Shown: positions 27,556 through 36,522, numbered from the stretch's first letter. The stretch is 64,000 nucleotides of DNA from Arenibacter nanhaiticus (GCF_900141935.1 NZ_FQYX01000017.1:1-64000); one strand, 5' to 3'. The notes: generated by a model from the letters alone, not told the origin. Program-made: numbers and translations.

Positions 27556-28518
27556 ATGAGTTTATTTAAGAAAATATTTTCTACCCAGAAAAAAGAGTCT
27601 TTAGACAAGGGTCTAGAAAAGACTAAAACCAGTTTTTTTTCAAAACTTGGTAAAGCCGTTGTTGGAAAGTCTAAAGTAGACGACGAAGTTTTAGATAGTT
27701 TAGAAGAGGTCCTTGTGTCGTCAGACGTAGGCGTAAATACTACCTTGAAGATCATAGAGAGAATAGAGGCAAGGGTGAACCGGGACAAATACCTCGGGGT
27801 GCAGGAGCTGAATTTGATTCTAAGAGAAGAAATAGCAGGATTGTTGTCCGAAACCAATTCTGGAGACGAAACCGATTACAGTATTCCAAAAGACAAGAAA
27901 CCATACGTCATTATGGTTGTTGGGGTAAACGGTGTGGGGAAAACTACTACCATCGGGAAGCTGGCCTATCAATTCAAAAAGAAAGGCCTTAAAGTGGTTC
28001 TCGGTGCCGCAGATACCTTTAGGGCAGCAGCCATAGATCAGTTGCAAGTATGGGCAGATCGGGTCGATGTACCCATTGTACGCCAGGAAATGGGGAGTGA
28101 TCCCGCTTCGGTGGCATTCGATACCTTAAGTTCTGCCGTTTCGCAAAACGCCGATGTGGTTATTATTGACACCGCCGGAAGATTGCACAATAAGGTGAAT
28201 TTGATGAATGAGCTCACCAAGGTGAAACGCGTGATGCAAAAGGTGGTAGCCGATACCCCGCACGATGTTTTATTGGTCTTGGATGGTTCTACCGGTCAAA
28301 ATGCCTTTGAGCAGGCCAAGCAGTTTACCAAGGCAACGGAAGTTACTTCCCTGGCGGTTACTAAATTGGACGGTACGGCTAAAGGAGGGGTGGTTATCGG
28401 TATCTCTGATGAGTTTCAAATCCCGGTAAAATATATTGGGGTCGGAGAAGGTATCGAAGACTTACAAGTGTTCAATAAAATGGAGTTTGTAGATTCCTTT
28501 TTTAGTAACAAAGCTTAA
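27556..28518 (+). CDS. ftsY: Signal recognition particle receptor FtsY
   Basis: A 320-residue SRP GTPase that delivers ribosome-nascent chain complexes to the translocon. Short N-terminal basic segment, NG domain with P-loop GVNGVGKTTTIGKLA (about 120-135), the ADTFRAAAIDQL G2 region, DTAGRLHNK (G3), TKLDGTAKGG (G4) and the closing GVGEGIEDLQVF. The A domain is short, as usual in Bacteroidetes. It follows the ribosomal gene cluster and precedes rimO, a conserved order. Confidence 0.97.
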   Translation: MSLFKKIFSTQKKESLDKGLEKTKTSFFSKLGKAVVGKSKVDDEVLDSLEEVLVSSDVGVNTTLKIIERIEARVNRDKYLGVQELNLILREEIAGLLSETNSGDETDYSIPKDKKPYVIMVVGVNGVGKTTTIGKLAYQFKKKGLKVVLGAADTFRAAAIDQLQVWADRVDVPIVRQEMGSDPASVAFDTLSSAVSQNADVVIIDTAGRLHNKVNLMNELTKVKRVMQKVVADTPHDVLLVLDGSTGQNAFEQAKQFTKATEVTSLAVTKLDGTAKGGVVIGISDEFQIPVKYIGVGEGIEDLQVFNKMEFVDSFFSNKA

Positions 28519-28640
28519 AAAATATCTATTGTCATTTTGATAGCTGTCCAAAATAGATGGCTATCAAATTCAATAGCGCAAGAACATTATTTTCCCCATA
28601 GAGGGAATTTCTTGTTTTTAATGATTTTATAGGATGCTTA

Positions 28641-28720
28641 GGGCGTTCCCTCCTTCGTCGGTCGGGCTCTTCGCTATATCCCTTGCCTTGCTGCGGGGAT
28701 GCCGCTGCGATCCCTAACGC
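28641..28720 (+). repeat. 80-nt GC-rich interspersed repeat, copy 2
   Basis: Same 80-nt family as at 9822. Carries the T28/A70 variant and the CTT loop at positions 47-49. It is in the sense direction of ftsY and lies 122 nt after its stop. Confidence 0.92.
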
Positions 28721-29200
28721 AACTCCACGGTTAACAACGCACTGCTTCTTTTCTTATACTCTTATTGTAATAACGATGCTTGTCAAAAACAGGTCCAAGG
28801 AACCTTTTTCTTCTGGTGATAACCATTGGTGCCGGGATAGGTTACTGCTGTTTTTTTTTAATTGTCGAATTATTTTTTACGGTCTATTAGTGTTAAAGGT
28901 GTCTCTAGGTTTTATAAAGGTTATTATTCCTGCTGCTTAGTTTCTATTTCTGACGGTATAACACGCGCTGGGAATCTTAGGAAGGGAATAATTGACCTAA
29001 AGGTTTAAGGATGAATTTTTTAACCGAGGGTAGCGTTTGTTAGGGAATTGGTTAAATTTTTATCAGGGGTTCGTATAATGTGCGGTGTTGTATCTCCAAT
29101 ACTTTCTGGATATGATCGGTTTGAGGTCTTTAAGGTGTAATAGTTTGGCTAAGAATTCATAAAAAAAGCTATAAACGAACAACAATCATTTTGCAAGTTG

Positions 29201-29208
29201 TATTTTTG
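29201..29208 (+). promoter_or_regulatory. Bacteroidetes -7 promoter element before rimO
   Basis: TATTTTTG matches TAnnTTTG, 18 nt before the rimO ATG. No TTG at the right distance upstream is clear. Confidence 0.5.
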
Positions 29209-29226
29209 CATATTATTTAAATAAAT

Positions 29227-30528
29227 ATGCGTACAAAGACACTTAAAAAGAATAAGATTAATATGGTAACCTTGGGGTGTTCCAAGAATTTATACGATTC
29301 AGAGGTTATCATGGGGCAGTTAAAGGCCAATGGTAAAGATGTTGCTCATGAAGAGGAGGGGAATGTCGTTGTCATCAATACCTGTGGGTTTATAGCCAAT
29401 GCCAAGGAAGAGAGTGTAAATACTATTTTAGATTATGTTCAGAAGAAGGAAGCTGGGGAAATAGATAAGGTTTTTGTTACCGGTTGTTTAAGTGAACGTT
29501 ATAAACCCGATTTACAGAAGGAAATTCCGAATGTAGATGAGTATTTTGGGACTAGCGAACTACCAAACTTATTAAAAGCACTAGGGGCAGATTATAAGCA
29601 TGAGCTTATTGGGGAGCGTTTAACTACAACTCCAAAGAACTATGCCTATTTAAAAATAGCGGAAGGTTGCGACAGACCTTGTTCCTTTTGTGCTATCCCA
29701 TTAATGAGAGGGAAGCATAAAAGTACTCCTATAGAAGAGTTGGTAATAGAGGCTAATAAATTAGCCGCTAAGGGGGTAAAAGAGCTTATATTGATTGCTC
29801 AAGATCTTACTTATTACGGATTGGATCTGTATAAGAAAAGAAATTTGGCCGAACTTTTAAAAGAGTTGGTAAAGGTTGAAGGGATTGAGTGGATTAGATT
29901 GCACTACGCATTCCCTGCTGGGTTTCCTATGGATGTGCTCGAGGTAATGAACCAAGAGCCTAAAATATGTAACTATATCGATATTCCATTACAGCATATT
30001 TCGGACGCCATTCTTAAAAGTATGCGCCGTGGAACAACTCAGGAAAAAACCACTAAATTGTTGAAGGAATTTAGAGAGGCCGTACCTGGCATGACTATTA
30101 GGACCACTTTAATCGTGGGGTATCCTGGTGAAACCGAAGAAGATTTTCAGGTGCTGAAACAATGGGTAGAAGATATGCGTTTTGAACGTTTAGGATGTTT
30201 TACCTATAGCCACGAAGAAAATACCCATGCGTATAACTTAGAAGATAATGTTCCGGAAGAGGTGAAGCAAGAACGGGCCAATGAGATCATGGAAATTCAA
30301 TCGCAAATTTCTTGGGAATTGAACCAGCAAAAAGTTGGGCAGGTCTTTAGGTGTATTATCGATCGTAAGGAAGGAAACTATTTTGTAGGACGTACGGAAT
30401 TTGACTCTCCAGATGTAGATAATGAGGTGTTGATAGATGCAGCACAGCACTACGTAAAACAAGGGGAGTTTGTAGATATAAAGATTACCGAGGCAGCCGA
30501 TTTTGATTTGTACGGAGAACCGGTTTAA
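29227..30528 (+). CDS. rimO: Ribosomal protein S12 methylthiotransferase RimO
   Basis: A 433-residue radical-SAM enzyme that methylthiolates an Asp of ribosomal protein S12. N-terminal UPF0004 domain (TLGCSKNLYDSEV, INTCGFIANAKEES, VTGCLSERY) carries the Cys ligands of the auxiliary cluster. The radical-SAM CxxxCxxC motif is GCDRPCSFCAIP (about 150). The C-terminal TRAM domain ends the protein. All motifs intact. It is flanked on both sides by 80-nt repeat copies in opposite orientation. Confidence 0.96.
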   Translation: MRTKTLKKNKINMVTLGCSKNLYDSEVIMGQLKANGKDVAHEEEGNVVVINTCGFIANAKEESVNTILDYVQKKEAGEIDKVFVTGCLSERYKPDLQKEIPNVDEYFGTSELPNLLKALGADYKHELIGERLTTTPKNYAYLKIAEGCDRPCSFCAIPLMRGKHKSTPIEELVIEANKLAAKGVKELILIAQDLTYYGLDLYKKRNLAELLKELVKVEGIEWIRLHYAFPAGFPMDVLEVMNQEPKICNYIDIPLQHISDAILKSMRRGTTQEKTTKLLKEFREAVPGMTIRTTLIVGYPGETEEDFQVLKQWVEDMRFERLGCFTYSHEENTHAYNLEDNVPEEVKQERANEIMEIQSQISWELNQQKVGQVFRCIIDRKEGNYFVGRTEFDSPDVDNEVLIDAAQHYVKQGEFVDIKITEAADFDLYGEPV

Positions 30529-30548
30529 ATAACAATCATCAAATTATA

Positions 30549-30595
30549 ATGCCGAATAGCGGCGGTATGCCTACCGCCACTATTCGGCATTTTTT
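30549..30595 (+). terminator. Strong terminator of rimO
   Basis: A long hairpin: 11-bp outer stem (ATGCCGAATAG / CTATTCGGCAT), one mismatch, then a 6-bp inner stem (GGCGGT / ACCGCC), and a T6 tail, 21 nt after the stop. Confidence 0.93.
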
Positions 30596-30925
30596 GTTTA
30601 CTTCCTTTTTGTTGTGTATGCTAAGGTCTTTGAGATTCTTCTAGCTTGTGTTAAGGCCTAAAACCCCAGAAGTGATTGCTGGGACAGAAGGGAAAGCGAG
30701 AATGGCCTGTTTTATGAGTGCTCCTTAAGAATGCGGCTTTTCATTGCCATAAAAAAATGCCTCCGATGAAGTGGATATTTGCTCCAAAAAATATCATCAG
30801 CACCGCCAATGGGCATGTCCCTGAGCGGCTATATTCCTAGATGGAACCATTGCTACAGCAAGCTGTTTTCAGAACTTTAAATCATCTAACCGTATTATTT
30901 GTACCCTAAGATTGCTGTTTTTTTT

Positions 30926-31005
30926 GCGTTAGGGATCGTAGCGGCATCCCCGCAGCAAGGCAAGGGATACAGCGAAGAGCCCGACCGACGAAGGAGGGAA
31001 CGCCC
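30926..31005 (-). repeat. 80-nt GC-rich interspersed repeat, copy 3
   Basis: Minus-strand copy of the 80-nt element, T28/A70 variant. It is the closest relative of copy 2: the two differ at only two sites (36 and 67). It lies between the convergent rimO and EamA genes. Confidence 0.92.
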
Positions 31006-31153
31006 AGACTAAAATGCAAATAATGTGAAAAATTAGCGCCTAATAGCTGTCATCACGACATTGTACAAACATATAGCAAGTCGGTCACTGGGAAAGAATA
31101 GTACGAGTAATACCTTTTATACAGATGCAACTCCTTGGGATAATGATGAGTAA

Positions 31154-32047
31154 TTAGAGGCTTGTTTTAATCTGTTTTTTTGGGAATAAACGAATGGGTC
31201 TATCTATAAAGGTAACCCTGATGCCAGACAGTAGAATGATTCCGCCAATGACCATTTGTAAGGTGATTTCCTCATTTAAGAATATCCAAGCGAATAGTGC
31301 GGCTAGGAATGCTTGGCCTAATAGGCTTAGCGATACTCTGGTGGCACGCATATGTTTCGTGGCATAACTGAGAAGTACCCAGGCTAATAATTGACAAACT
31401 AAGCCTTGTACGATTAATACGCCCCAGCCTATATTTGAAAAACCGCTGAAGGGCTCGCCTATGTACCAAGAAAGTCCCGCTAAAAATATGGACGATCCCA
31501 AAAGGCTTAGCGTTAGAAAGGACACCACATCGGTACTGCCTAGTAAGTGCTTGCTTAAGAGTAGGTATGCCGAGTAAAATACCCCCGATAAGATTCCAAA
31601 ATAAAAACCGATATCGAAAGATAGGTCCAGAAAAAAGCGAAACCCAACAAGGGTAATCATACCGAATAGAGCTATCATCGTTCCTATCCAGAAATTTCTG
31701 GAAGGCTTTGGGCTTAAAAAAAGGAAAGTTGCGATCCCTACCCAAATAGGCGATAAATTGGTCAGTAATGAGGCTTGGGTGGCTGTAGATTCCTGAATGG
31801 CAATATTCCATACAGCAACGTCAGAACCAAAGAGAGCTCCGCACAAAAGAGTTAACAATAAAATCTTTGTAGACGGTATTTTAATTTTTTTCTTGATGAT
31901 GGCATAGGGTAGTAGCACAGCCAAGGCTATGGCCATTCTATAAAATGCCGATATAACACCAGGGGTGTAGTTTAGCTTTACTAAAATAGGGAAAATGGCA
32001 ATGCATAAAATCCCAATTAACAAGGCAATCTGAGGTTTTGTAAACAT
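31154..32047 (-). CDS. EamA/DMT-family transporter
   Basis: A 297-residue protein with ten predicted helices in two EamA repeats of five, the drug/metabolite transporter fold. Repeat 1 ends near 135 (ATQASLLTNLSPIWVG), repeat 2 spans 150-280 (RATRVSLSLLGQAFLAALFAWIFLNEEIT). The substrate is unknown. Single gene with a -7 element upstream. A second EamA gene lies at 57255. Confidence 0.88.
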   Translation of the reverse strand: MFTKPQIALLIGILCIAIFPILVKLNYTPGVISAFYRMAIALAVLLPYAIIKKKIKIPSTKILLLTLLCGALFGSDVAVWNIAIQESTATQASLLTNLSPIWVGIATFLFLSPKPSRNFWIGTMIALFGMITLVGFRFFLDLSFDIGFYFGILSGVFYSAYLLLSKHLLGSTDVVSFLTLSLLGSSIFLAGLSWYIGEPFSGFSNIGWGVLIVQGLVCQLLAWVLLSYATKHMRATRVSLSLLGQAFLAALFAWIFLNEEITLQMVIGGIILLSGIRVTFIDRPIRLFPKKQIKTSL

Positions 32048-32061
32048 CTCTATAAATTCGG

Positions 32062-32069
32062 CAAAACTA
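32062..32069 (-). promoter_or_regulatory. Bacteroidetes -7 promoter element before the EamA gene
   Basis: On the minus strand reads TAGTTTTG, matching TAnnTTTG, 15 nt before the ATG at 32047. Confidence 0.5.
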
Positions 32070-32319
32070 GCAAAAAAACTCAGAGTTTGACACGGTCGTA
32101 AATAAAATAACGTTTTATTTAATACTTTGGAAGTCAGAGGTTTATAGGGGTGGTTGGAGAAATCTCAATAAAATTGAGGCTTGGGCTAGTTTCTTCCTAT
32201 TTTTTTTAGATCGATTTTTGGTGGCAACCAATAGTGGGATGTTTGCAAAGGAGGAGATTGTAATACTAGGAAGGGTCAAATTCTATTGATAGCGCCTAAG
32301 GGAAAAAAGAAAAAACGGC

Positions 32320-32829
32320 TTAGATGTTGACAAATTCAAGTTCGGCCATGGGGACGTTTCTAAGGTTTATAGTTGTTTCATTAAGGAGTATTCCGTGTTC
32401 TAGGTAAGCCTTTAAATTGGTCAGCCAAAAGGTCCACCCGTTGCTACATCCATAATGGATGTGAAGTTTACTTTTGTCATCCGTGGGGATTTGGTCTTGA
32501 TGCAATGTCAGCAAAACATAGTCGTCTTGTTTTTCTATGCTAATGGTAAGCCTGCAAACATTGACAAAAGTAAATGCGATGGCATCTTTGCCATTGGCGT
32601 GCAACACTTCACCAGTTTCTTCTCCGTCCCAATTGTGCCATTCCCAACGGTAATGATCGCCTGCTTCAATTTTATCGCTTGCTCCTCTAACAGTCTGTCC
32701 TTCTTGAGCAGTATAACGGGCATCTCGCAAAAACCAAGAAGTAATGCCTTGTGGCGTGCCCCAGCACCAATACAGTTTTTCAAGGGCTGTTTTTATGTAA
32801 ATCTTTTTGGTAAACGATTCAAAAGCCAT
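32320..32829 (-). CDS. SRPBCC/START-like (AHSA1-type) domain protein
   Basis: A 169-residue soluble protein of the START-like superfamily. Typical elements are the N-terminal KIYIKTALEKLYWCWGTPQGITSWF, the central WEWHNWD turn and the C-terminal amphipathic helix (NGWTFWLTNLKAYLEHG). Such proteins bind hydrophobic ligands or act as Hsp90 co-chaperone-like factors; no specific role can be given. Its start codon lies in a 46-bp sequence that recurs at 35108-35153 around the stop of the serine hydrolase gene. Confidence 0.83.
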   Translation of the reverse strand: MAFESFTKKIYIKTALEKLYWCWGTPQGITSWFLRDARYTAQEGQTVRGASDKIEAGDHYRWEWHNWDGEETGEVLHANGKDAIAFTFVNVCRLTISIEKQDDYVLLTLHQDQIPTDDKSKLHIHYGCSNGWTFWLTNLKAYLEHGILLNETTINLRNVPMAELEFVNI

Positions 32830-32866
32830 GAGTTTCAGTGTTATTTGTTTCGGGTAACTTCTAAAG
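32821..32866. repeat. 46-bp direct repeat flanking the hexosaminidase locus, left copy
   Basis: 42 of 46 bases match 35108-35153. In minus-strand sense it runs from a LEVxRN-coding segment and TAA (32841-32843) through 11 nt to the ATG of the SRPBCC gene. The 360-nt spacer around it (32830-33189) holds nothing else except the terminator at 33123. Confidence 0.85.
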
Positions 32867-33122
32867 CATCATCTATCCTAAAGATACTTCTTTCGTTGGC
32901 GAAAGCAATAGGGATTAACATTCTATTTCTACCATATTAATAAGGTTCCACTATCTAGGTCAAATCGGTGAACCTTTGGTAGCAGTGTCCTCTTTTATGG
33001 TAGGTCGTATACTATATTTAGGGTTTAGGAGGTTTAAAAATTGTTTTTAAAAAAGGAGTTCACTGAATTGTCCACCTTTGTTTATATCTAAAGTTTTTTG
33101 AGGTAGAAAAATATGAAATACT

Positions 33123-33160
33123 AAAAAGCGGGAAATCCTTCTAGGAGATCCCGCTTTAAA
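33123..33160 (-). terminator. Terminator of the hexosaminidase gene
   Basis: AAAGCGGGA / TCCCGCTTT stem (9 bp) with a 15-nt loop that can pair further, 30 nt after the minus-strand stop and followed by T-rich sequence. Confidence 0.82.
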
Positions 33161-33189
33161 AAATATTTTTCAAACACTAGTGTTGTTTG

Positions 33190-34839
33190 CTATTGAACCT
33201 GTGATTCCGCTTCAAATTTTGCCTTGTCTTCGTAGTAATTGATTCCTAAAGCCTTCCAATGTTCCTGCATTTTTTTTAGAGCCACTTTAAAACTTTCAAA
33301 GTCTTTGTTTTCAAGAGGCGTCCAACCTACCTCTGCGTAGGCCGCAATTCTAGGGAAAGTTTGTCTTTCAACGTCTAAATTGGTCGGTGTCCATTCAGTC
33401 CACATTTGGCAACCTAAGCCATAAATGTTTTCGTGATATTGTTCTTCCAAGCCTTCAGGAATAGGGTCAAAACTATACGCTTTCTCTAAAGAGATACTTT
33501 CATGGCTGTAATCTAAATAGGTGTTGCTATGTAGCGAATTGACAATTCCATAGCCTTTTTTAGCAGCATCTTGCGCCAATGCCAGGTCTCCTTTCCAGAA
33601 ATGGACTACTACGTTTTTAGCCAATTCCGTTTCGGCTTCCTTATCGTCTTTCTTTTCTTCAAAGCCTTTATGAATGTTTTTGCCCATAATTTCGTTCCAC
33701 CCCATCATTCTACGGCCGTGCTCTTCAATAAATTTTGAAATGTTATTGGTAAATTGAATTTGTAGATCGGCAGGAGTGTTAATATTATTCTCCTTCATAT
33801 ACTTTTGGACATGTTTGCTTTCTTCCCATACTTTATACCCTACTTCATCACCTCCTATATGAATGACTTCAGAAGGAAACAATTCAAATACCTCTAACAA
33901 AACATCTTTAATAAATTGAATCACCTCGGGCTTGGTAACGTCATAATTGTCATATAATCGTCCAAATTGCACTGGTACATCTATATCTACACCCGCCGTT
34001 CCTAACCAGGTATAAGCCGCTATGGCAGCACTTGAATGTCCAGGCATTTCAATTTCGGGAACTACGGTAATATTTCTTTCAGCTGCGTAGGCAACGATAT
34101 CTTTAATTTGTTCTTGAGTGTAAAACCCTCCGTGAGGTTCTCCTGAAGTTTTCCCGCTTTTCCAAGTTTCAATTTCAGAATCGGTGCGAAAGGCGCCAAC
34201 TTCTGTCAATAACGGATATTTTTTAATTTCGATTCGCCAACCTGCATCATCTACCAAATGCCAATGAAAAACATTCATTTTTAATAAAGCCATTTGATCT
34301 AGCATCTGTTTTACAAACGCCTCTCCTTGGAAATAACGTGACTCATCAAGCATATAAGCACGCCACTTAAATCGCGGATTATCCTTAATAGTGACCGACG
34401 GCACTAAATATTGAGGCTCCTTCGTTTCTTCCGAAACTTCTTTAGAAAACAATTGTTTTAAAGTTTGTACGCCATAAAAATATCCTGCGTCATCATTGGC
34501 CTTAATAGTGATGTTCTCTGGGGTTGCAATTAACTCGTAAGCTTCCGGGGCTAAGTTGTCTGCTTTCTCAAAATTAACAGAACCCGAATTTTCGGTTAAT
34601 TCTAAATTAAACCCAGTCTCCTTATTTATAAAAGACTTAAGGTCATTGCTGGCATTTTGCTGCTCTTTAGAAGTAGTACTTATAGTTAAGCCGTCTTTAA
34701 ATGCAAAAGATCCCTCTGCTAAAACAAGGGAAACAGGTTTTGGTAAGATTGATATTTCTGATGCAGAGAATGTTTTGTTTTTTTCGGTACAACTTAATAC
34801 CGTTAAAACTAGTATTAGACAGCAGGCTTTTAATTTCAT
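33190..34839 (-). CDS. Beta-N-acetylhexosaminidase, GH20 lipoprotein
   Basis: A 549-residue glycoside hydrolase family 20 enzyme that releases terminal GlcNAc/GalNAc, for chitin or glycan breakdown or peptidoglycan turnover. Lipobox TVLSC with Cys17 marks a lipoprotein, probably outer membrane. GH20b beta domain (about 30-150) precedes the TIM barrel, with FHWHLVDDAGWRIEI, PEIEMPGHS and the catalytic Asp-Glu pair in IHIGGDEVGYKVWEE. C-terminal WTEWTPTNLDVE holds the substrate-stacking Trp. The gene is bracketed by a 46-bp direct repeat, which hints that the segment was inserted or duplicated. Confidence 0.94.
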   Translation of the reverse strand: MKLKACCLILVLTVLSCTEKNKTFSASEISILPKPVSLVLAEGSFAFKDGLTISTTSKEQQNASNDLKSFINKETGFNLELTENSGSVNFEKADNLAPEAYELIATPENITIKANDDAGYFYGVQTLKQLFSKEVSEETKEPQYLVPSVTIKDNPRFKWRAYMLDESRYFQGEAFVKQMLDQMALLKMNVFHWHLVDDAGWRIEIKKYPLLTEVGAFRTDSEIETWKSGKTSGEPHGGFYTQEQIKDIVAYAAERNITVVPEIEMPGHSSAAIAAYTWLGTAGVDIDVPVQFGRLYDNYDVTKPEVIQFIKDVLLEVFELFPSEVIHIGGDEVGYKVWEESKHVQKYMKENNINTPADLQIQFTNNISKFIEEHGRRMMGWNEIMGKNIHKGFEEKKDDKEAETELAKNVVVHFWKGDLALAQDAAKKGYGIVNSLHSNTYLDYSHESISLEKAYSFDPIPEGLEEQYHENIYGLGCQMWTEWTPTNLDVERQTFPRIAAYAEVGWTPLENKDFESFKVALKKMQEHWKALGINYYEDKAKFEAESQVQ

Positions 34840-34912
34840 TTTTAGGTTTTTTTGATGTTATTTTAAGCTATAAATTTATATCATATTATTGGATTTACCT
34901 TGCAAAAATATA

Positions 34913-34920
34913 AATGTACT
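34913..34920 (-). promoter_or_regulatory. Bacteroidetes -7 promoter element before the hexosaminidase gene
   Basis: Minus-strand TATTTTTG matches TAnnTTTG, 73 nt before the ATG. Confidence 0.45.
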
Positions 34921-35107
34921 TTATGATTTCTTTGTACTTTATTTCTGGGTAGGGTGTTCTCCATTGTAAATTATTAATCCTATGATGGCATAATGGTACC
35001 ATTAAATGGACTATTGCTTCCCTGGTTTCATAGAATTAATCATTAAAATAACTTACCGTAGTTGTTAAAAATAATGGCGGTCCTATAAAAAAAATAAAAA
35101 AGACTTT

Positions 35108-35153
35108 AAAAGCCATGAGTTTTAGAGTTATTGGTTTCGGTTAACTTCTAAAG
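35108..35153. repeat. 46-bp direct repeat flanking the hexosaminidase locus, right copy
   Basis: Matches 32821-32866 at 42 of 46 positions. In minus-strand sense it covers the last codons and stop (35128-35130) of the serine hydrolase gene, then an ATG GCT TTT identical to the first codons of the SRPBCC gene but followed by unrelated T-rich sequence. Confidence 0.85.
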
Positions 35154-36276
35154 TGTAAATCTCCCTTGCTAATTGGGTGAGGAAAGGTGTTTTTAAAGTA
35201 TCATGGGGTGTAAAGGAATCATTAAGGATATGGTTTTTAGTCTCCAAAATAGTAGCGTTCAACATAAATTCTACTTTGTTGGTACTGTCTTTAATATAGG
35301 TGTAATCGGTAAAAGTATGGTAGTCATGGCTGCTTTTATGGTAAACCGCTATATTGTTAAGGTCGGCCTCTTTGGTTTGCATGGACAAAAAGTTCAAGGG
35401 TTCAACCTCTGAAGGGCTTTTTTCTGTGGTTGCCAAGACCTGCATGGCCTTCCGGAGAAAATGGTATTGTTCTGTGCTAAGGTTGAATTGTTGGTGTGCT
35501 GGAAAATTATCGGGAAAAAAGATTCTTTTTAATACCTGATTTTGGGCTTCGAGGGGGAAATAATTGTGAAGACTAAGATCAATAGGTGCTTCTGTTGATG
35601 AATCGTCCTCCTTATGGGATTTCACTCTCTTTGCCCTTGGGAGGTTTAAAGCTAAGGGAGGGGTGTTTATGCTTGGGGCTAATGGCGTGGTAGTGCTGTC
35701 GTTAAGGTAGGCTATTATAGGTTTTGTTGTAAGCTCAAAGGCATTTGTCGGAGACAATCTATGGGAAATACATACAGGAAAAATTTCTTTATTCCTTAGG
35801 GCGTTGTTAATCCTATCCTGTCCTAAAAATTCAAAAAGTCTGTCATTGGCTTCGTTGTCATGAAGGGTGAGAATTTTTGTGATCTCATTGGTAAAAGTAG
35901 TTTCTAGAGTGTCGCCTTCGATATAAAAACGAGAATGCAAGTCCAGCTTGTCTAATTCGTTAAGTTTTTCCAAACTCAGCACTGCAGTAAGCAGCCCAAC
36001 CGTATTTCCTGGATAAAAGTAGGCTTGTTGATTTGTTCGGAAATCGTAATCCTTAAATGAAACGCTGTCCTTATATCTGGTTATCCGTGTATACCGTATC
36101 TGTAGGTCGTAATGCGAAACGCTATCCATAACCCTTTTAATAGTTGGGTCTGTGGTCGATAGAGCGCTTTCTAAAATGTTTTTTTGTGGGATATCCTCGG
36201 CACATGAAAATAGGAATGACGCTAATAAAAAGCCTGCGAAAAGAGTCCTTGCGGTCATATGCCTTGTCAAAAACAT
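35128..36276 (-). CDS. Degenerate class A beta-lactamase-like serine hydrolase, lipoprotein
   Basis: A 382-residue lipoprotein (lipobox SFLFSC, Cys25; the start could also be Met7 at 36258). The fold resembles the serine beta-lactamase/DD-peptidase group: the segment QAYFYPGNTVGLLTAVLSLEKL aligns with the usual FYPxSxVKxPxAVLALEKL region, and NEANDRLFEFLGQDRINNAL with the SDN-containing region. The catalytic Ser and Lys of the SxxK motif are replaced by Asn91 and Gly94, so hydrolase activity by the normal mechanism is not expected. Its role may be binding rather than catalysis. The start abuts the stop of the small gene upstream, indicating an operon. Confidence 0.8.
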   Translation of the reverse strand: MFLTRHMTARTLFAGFLLASFLFSCAEDIPQKNILESALSTTDPTIKRVMDSVSHYDLQIRYTRITRYKDSVSFKDYDFRTNQQAYFYPGNTVGLLTAVLSLEKLNELDKLDLHSRFYIEGDTLETTFTNEITKILTLHDNEANDRLFEFLGQDRINNALRNKEIFPVCISHRLSPTNAFELTTKPIIAYLNDSTTTPLAPSINTPPLALNLPRAKRVKSHKEDDSSTEAPIDLSLHNYFPLEAQNQVLKRIFFPDNFPAHQQFNLSTEQYHFLRKAMQVLATTEKSPSEVEPLNFLSMQTKEADLNNIAVYHKSSHDYHTFTDYTYIKDSTNKVEFMLNATILETKNHILNDSFTPHDTLKTPFLTQLAREIYTLEVNRNQ

Positions 36277-36522
36277 TTATTCAGTAGAATACACTTCTCC
36301 TCGGTGTGGTTTTAAGGCGTCTCGGACGGCAATCATTTCTGATTCCATAACGACGAGATAAGCGATGGAGTGCATATCGCTTAGGTCCTTAAATCCAGTA
36401 ATGTTTAGGGCTAGTTTTTCAGCGGTGATGTATTGCTCGAGATGAATGCGGTGGTGTTCCGCCGTTTTTAAGGCAGAAGGCCCCCTAAAATCCCAGATTA
36501 ATTTTATTTTTCTTTCATTCAT
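36277..36522 (-). CDS. Small conserved protein, function unknown
   Basis: An 81-residue soluble protein (MNERKIKLIWDFRGP...GEVYSTE). It has a mixed alpha/beta pattern, two central His residues (AEHHRIHLEQY), and no signal peptide. It resembles short Flavobacteriaceae proteins of unknown function. The next gene's ATG begins at the base after its stop, so the two are coupled. Confidence 0.75.
   Translation of the reverse strand: MNERKIKLIWDFRGPSALKTAEHHRIHLEQYITAEKLALNITGFKDLSDMHSIAYLVVMESEMIAVRDALKPHRGEVYSTE

Larger units (their letters stand above)
28519..29226. other. Long spacer between ftsY and rimO with 80-nt repeat copy 2
   Basis: Holds the 80-nt element (28641-28720) and the rimO promoter element at the far end. 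The 85-codon frame that runs out of the repeat at 28683 has no family resemblance and is not called. The rest is AT-rich. Confidence 0.65.
30529..31153. other. Convergent spacer after rimO with terminator and 80-nt repeat copy 3
   Basis: Holds the terminator at 30549-30595 and the repeat at 30926-31005. No credible gene elsewhere. Confidence 0.65.

Noticed and set aside
28780-28890. A 36-residue hydrophobic TTG-started frame in the same spacer
   Set aside because: It looks like a membrane peptide, but has no promoter, ribosome site or recognisable homologue; T-rich DNA easily encodes such runs.
28683-28940. An 85-codon open frame between ftsY and rimO
   Set aside because: It begins inside the 80-nt repeat, has no family resemblance and a Cys-, Phe- and basic-rich composition typical of chance frames.
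32841-32921. A 26-codon frame ending LEVTRNK upstream of the SRPBCC gene
   Set aside because: It resembles the end of the serine hydrolase only within the 46-bp repeat, so it is best treated as part of that repeat, not a gene.
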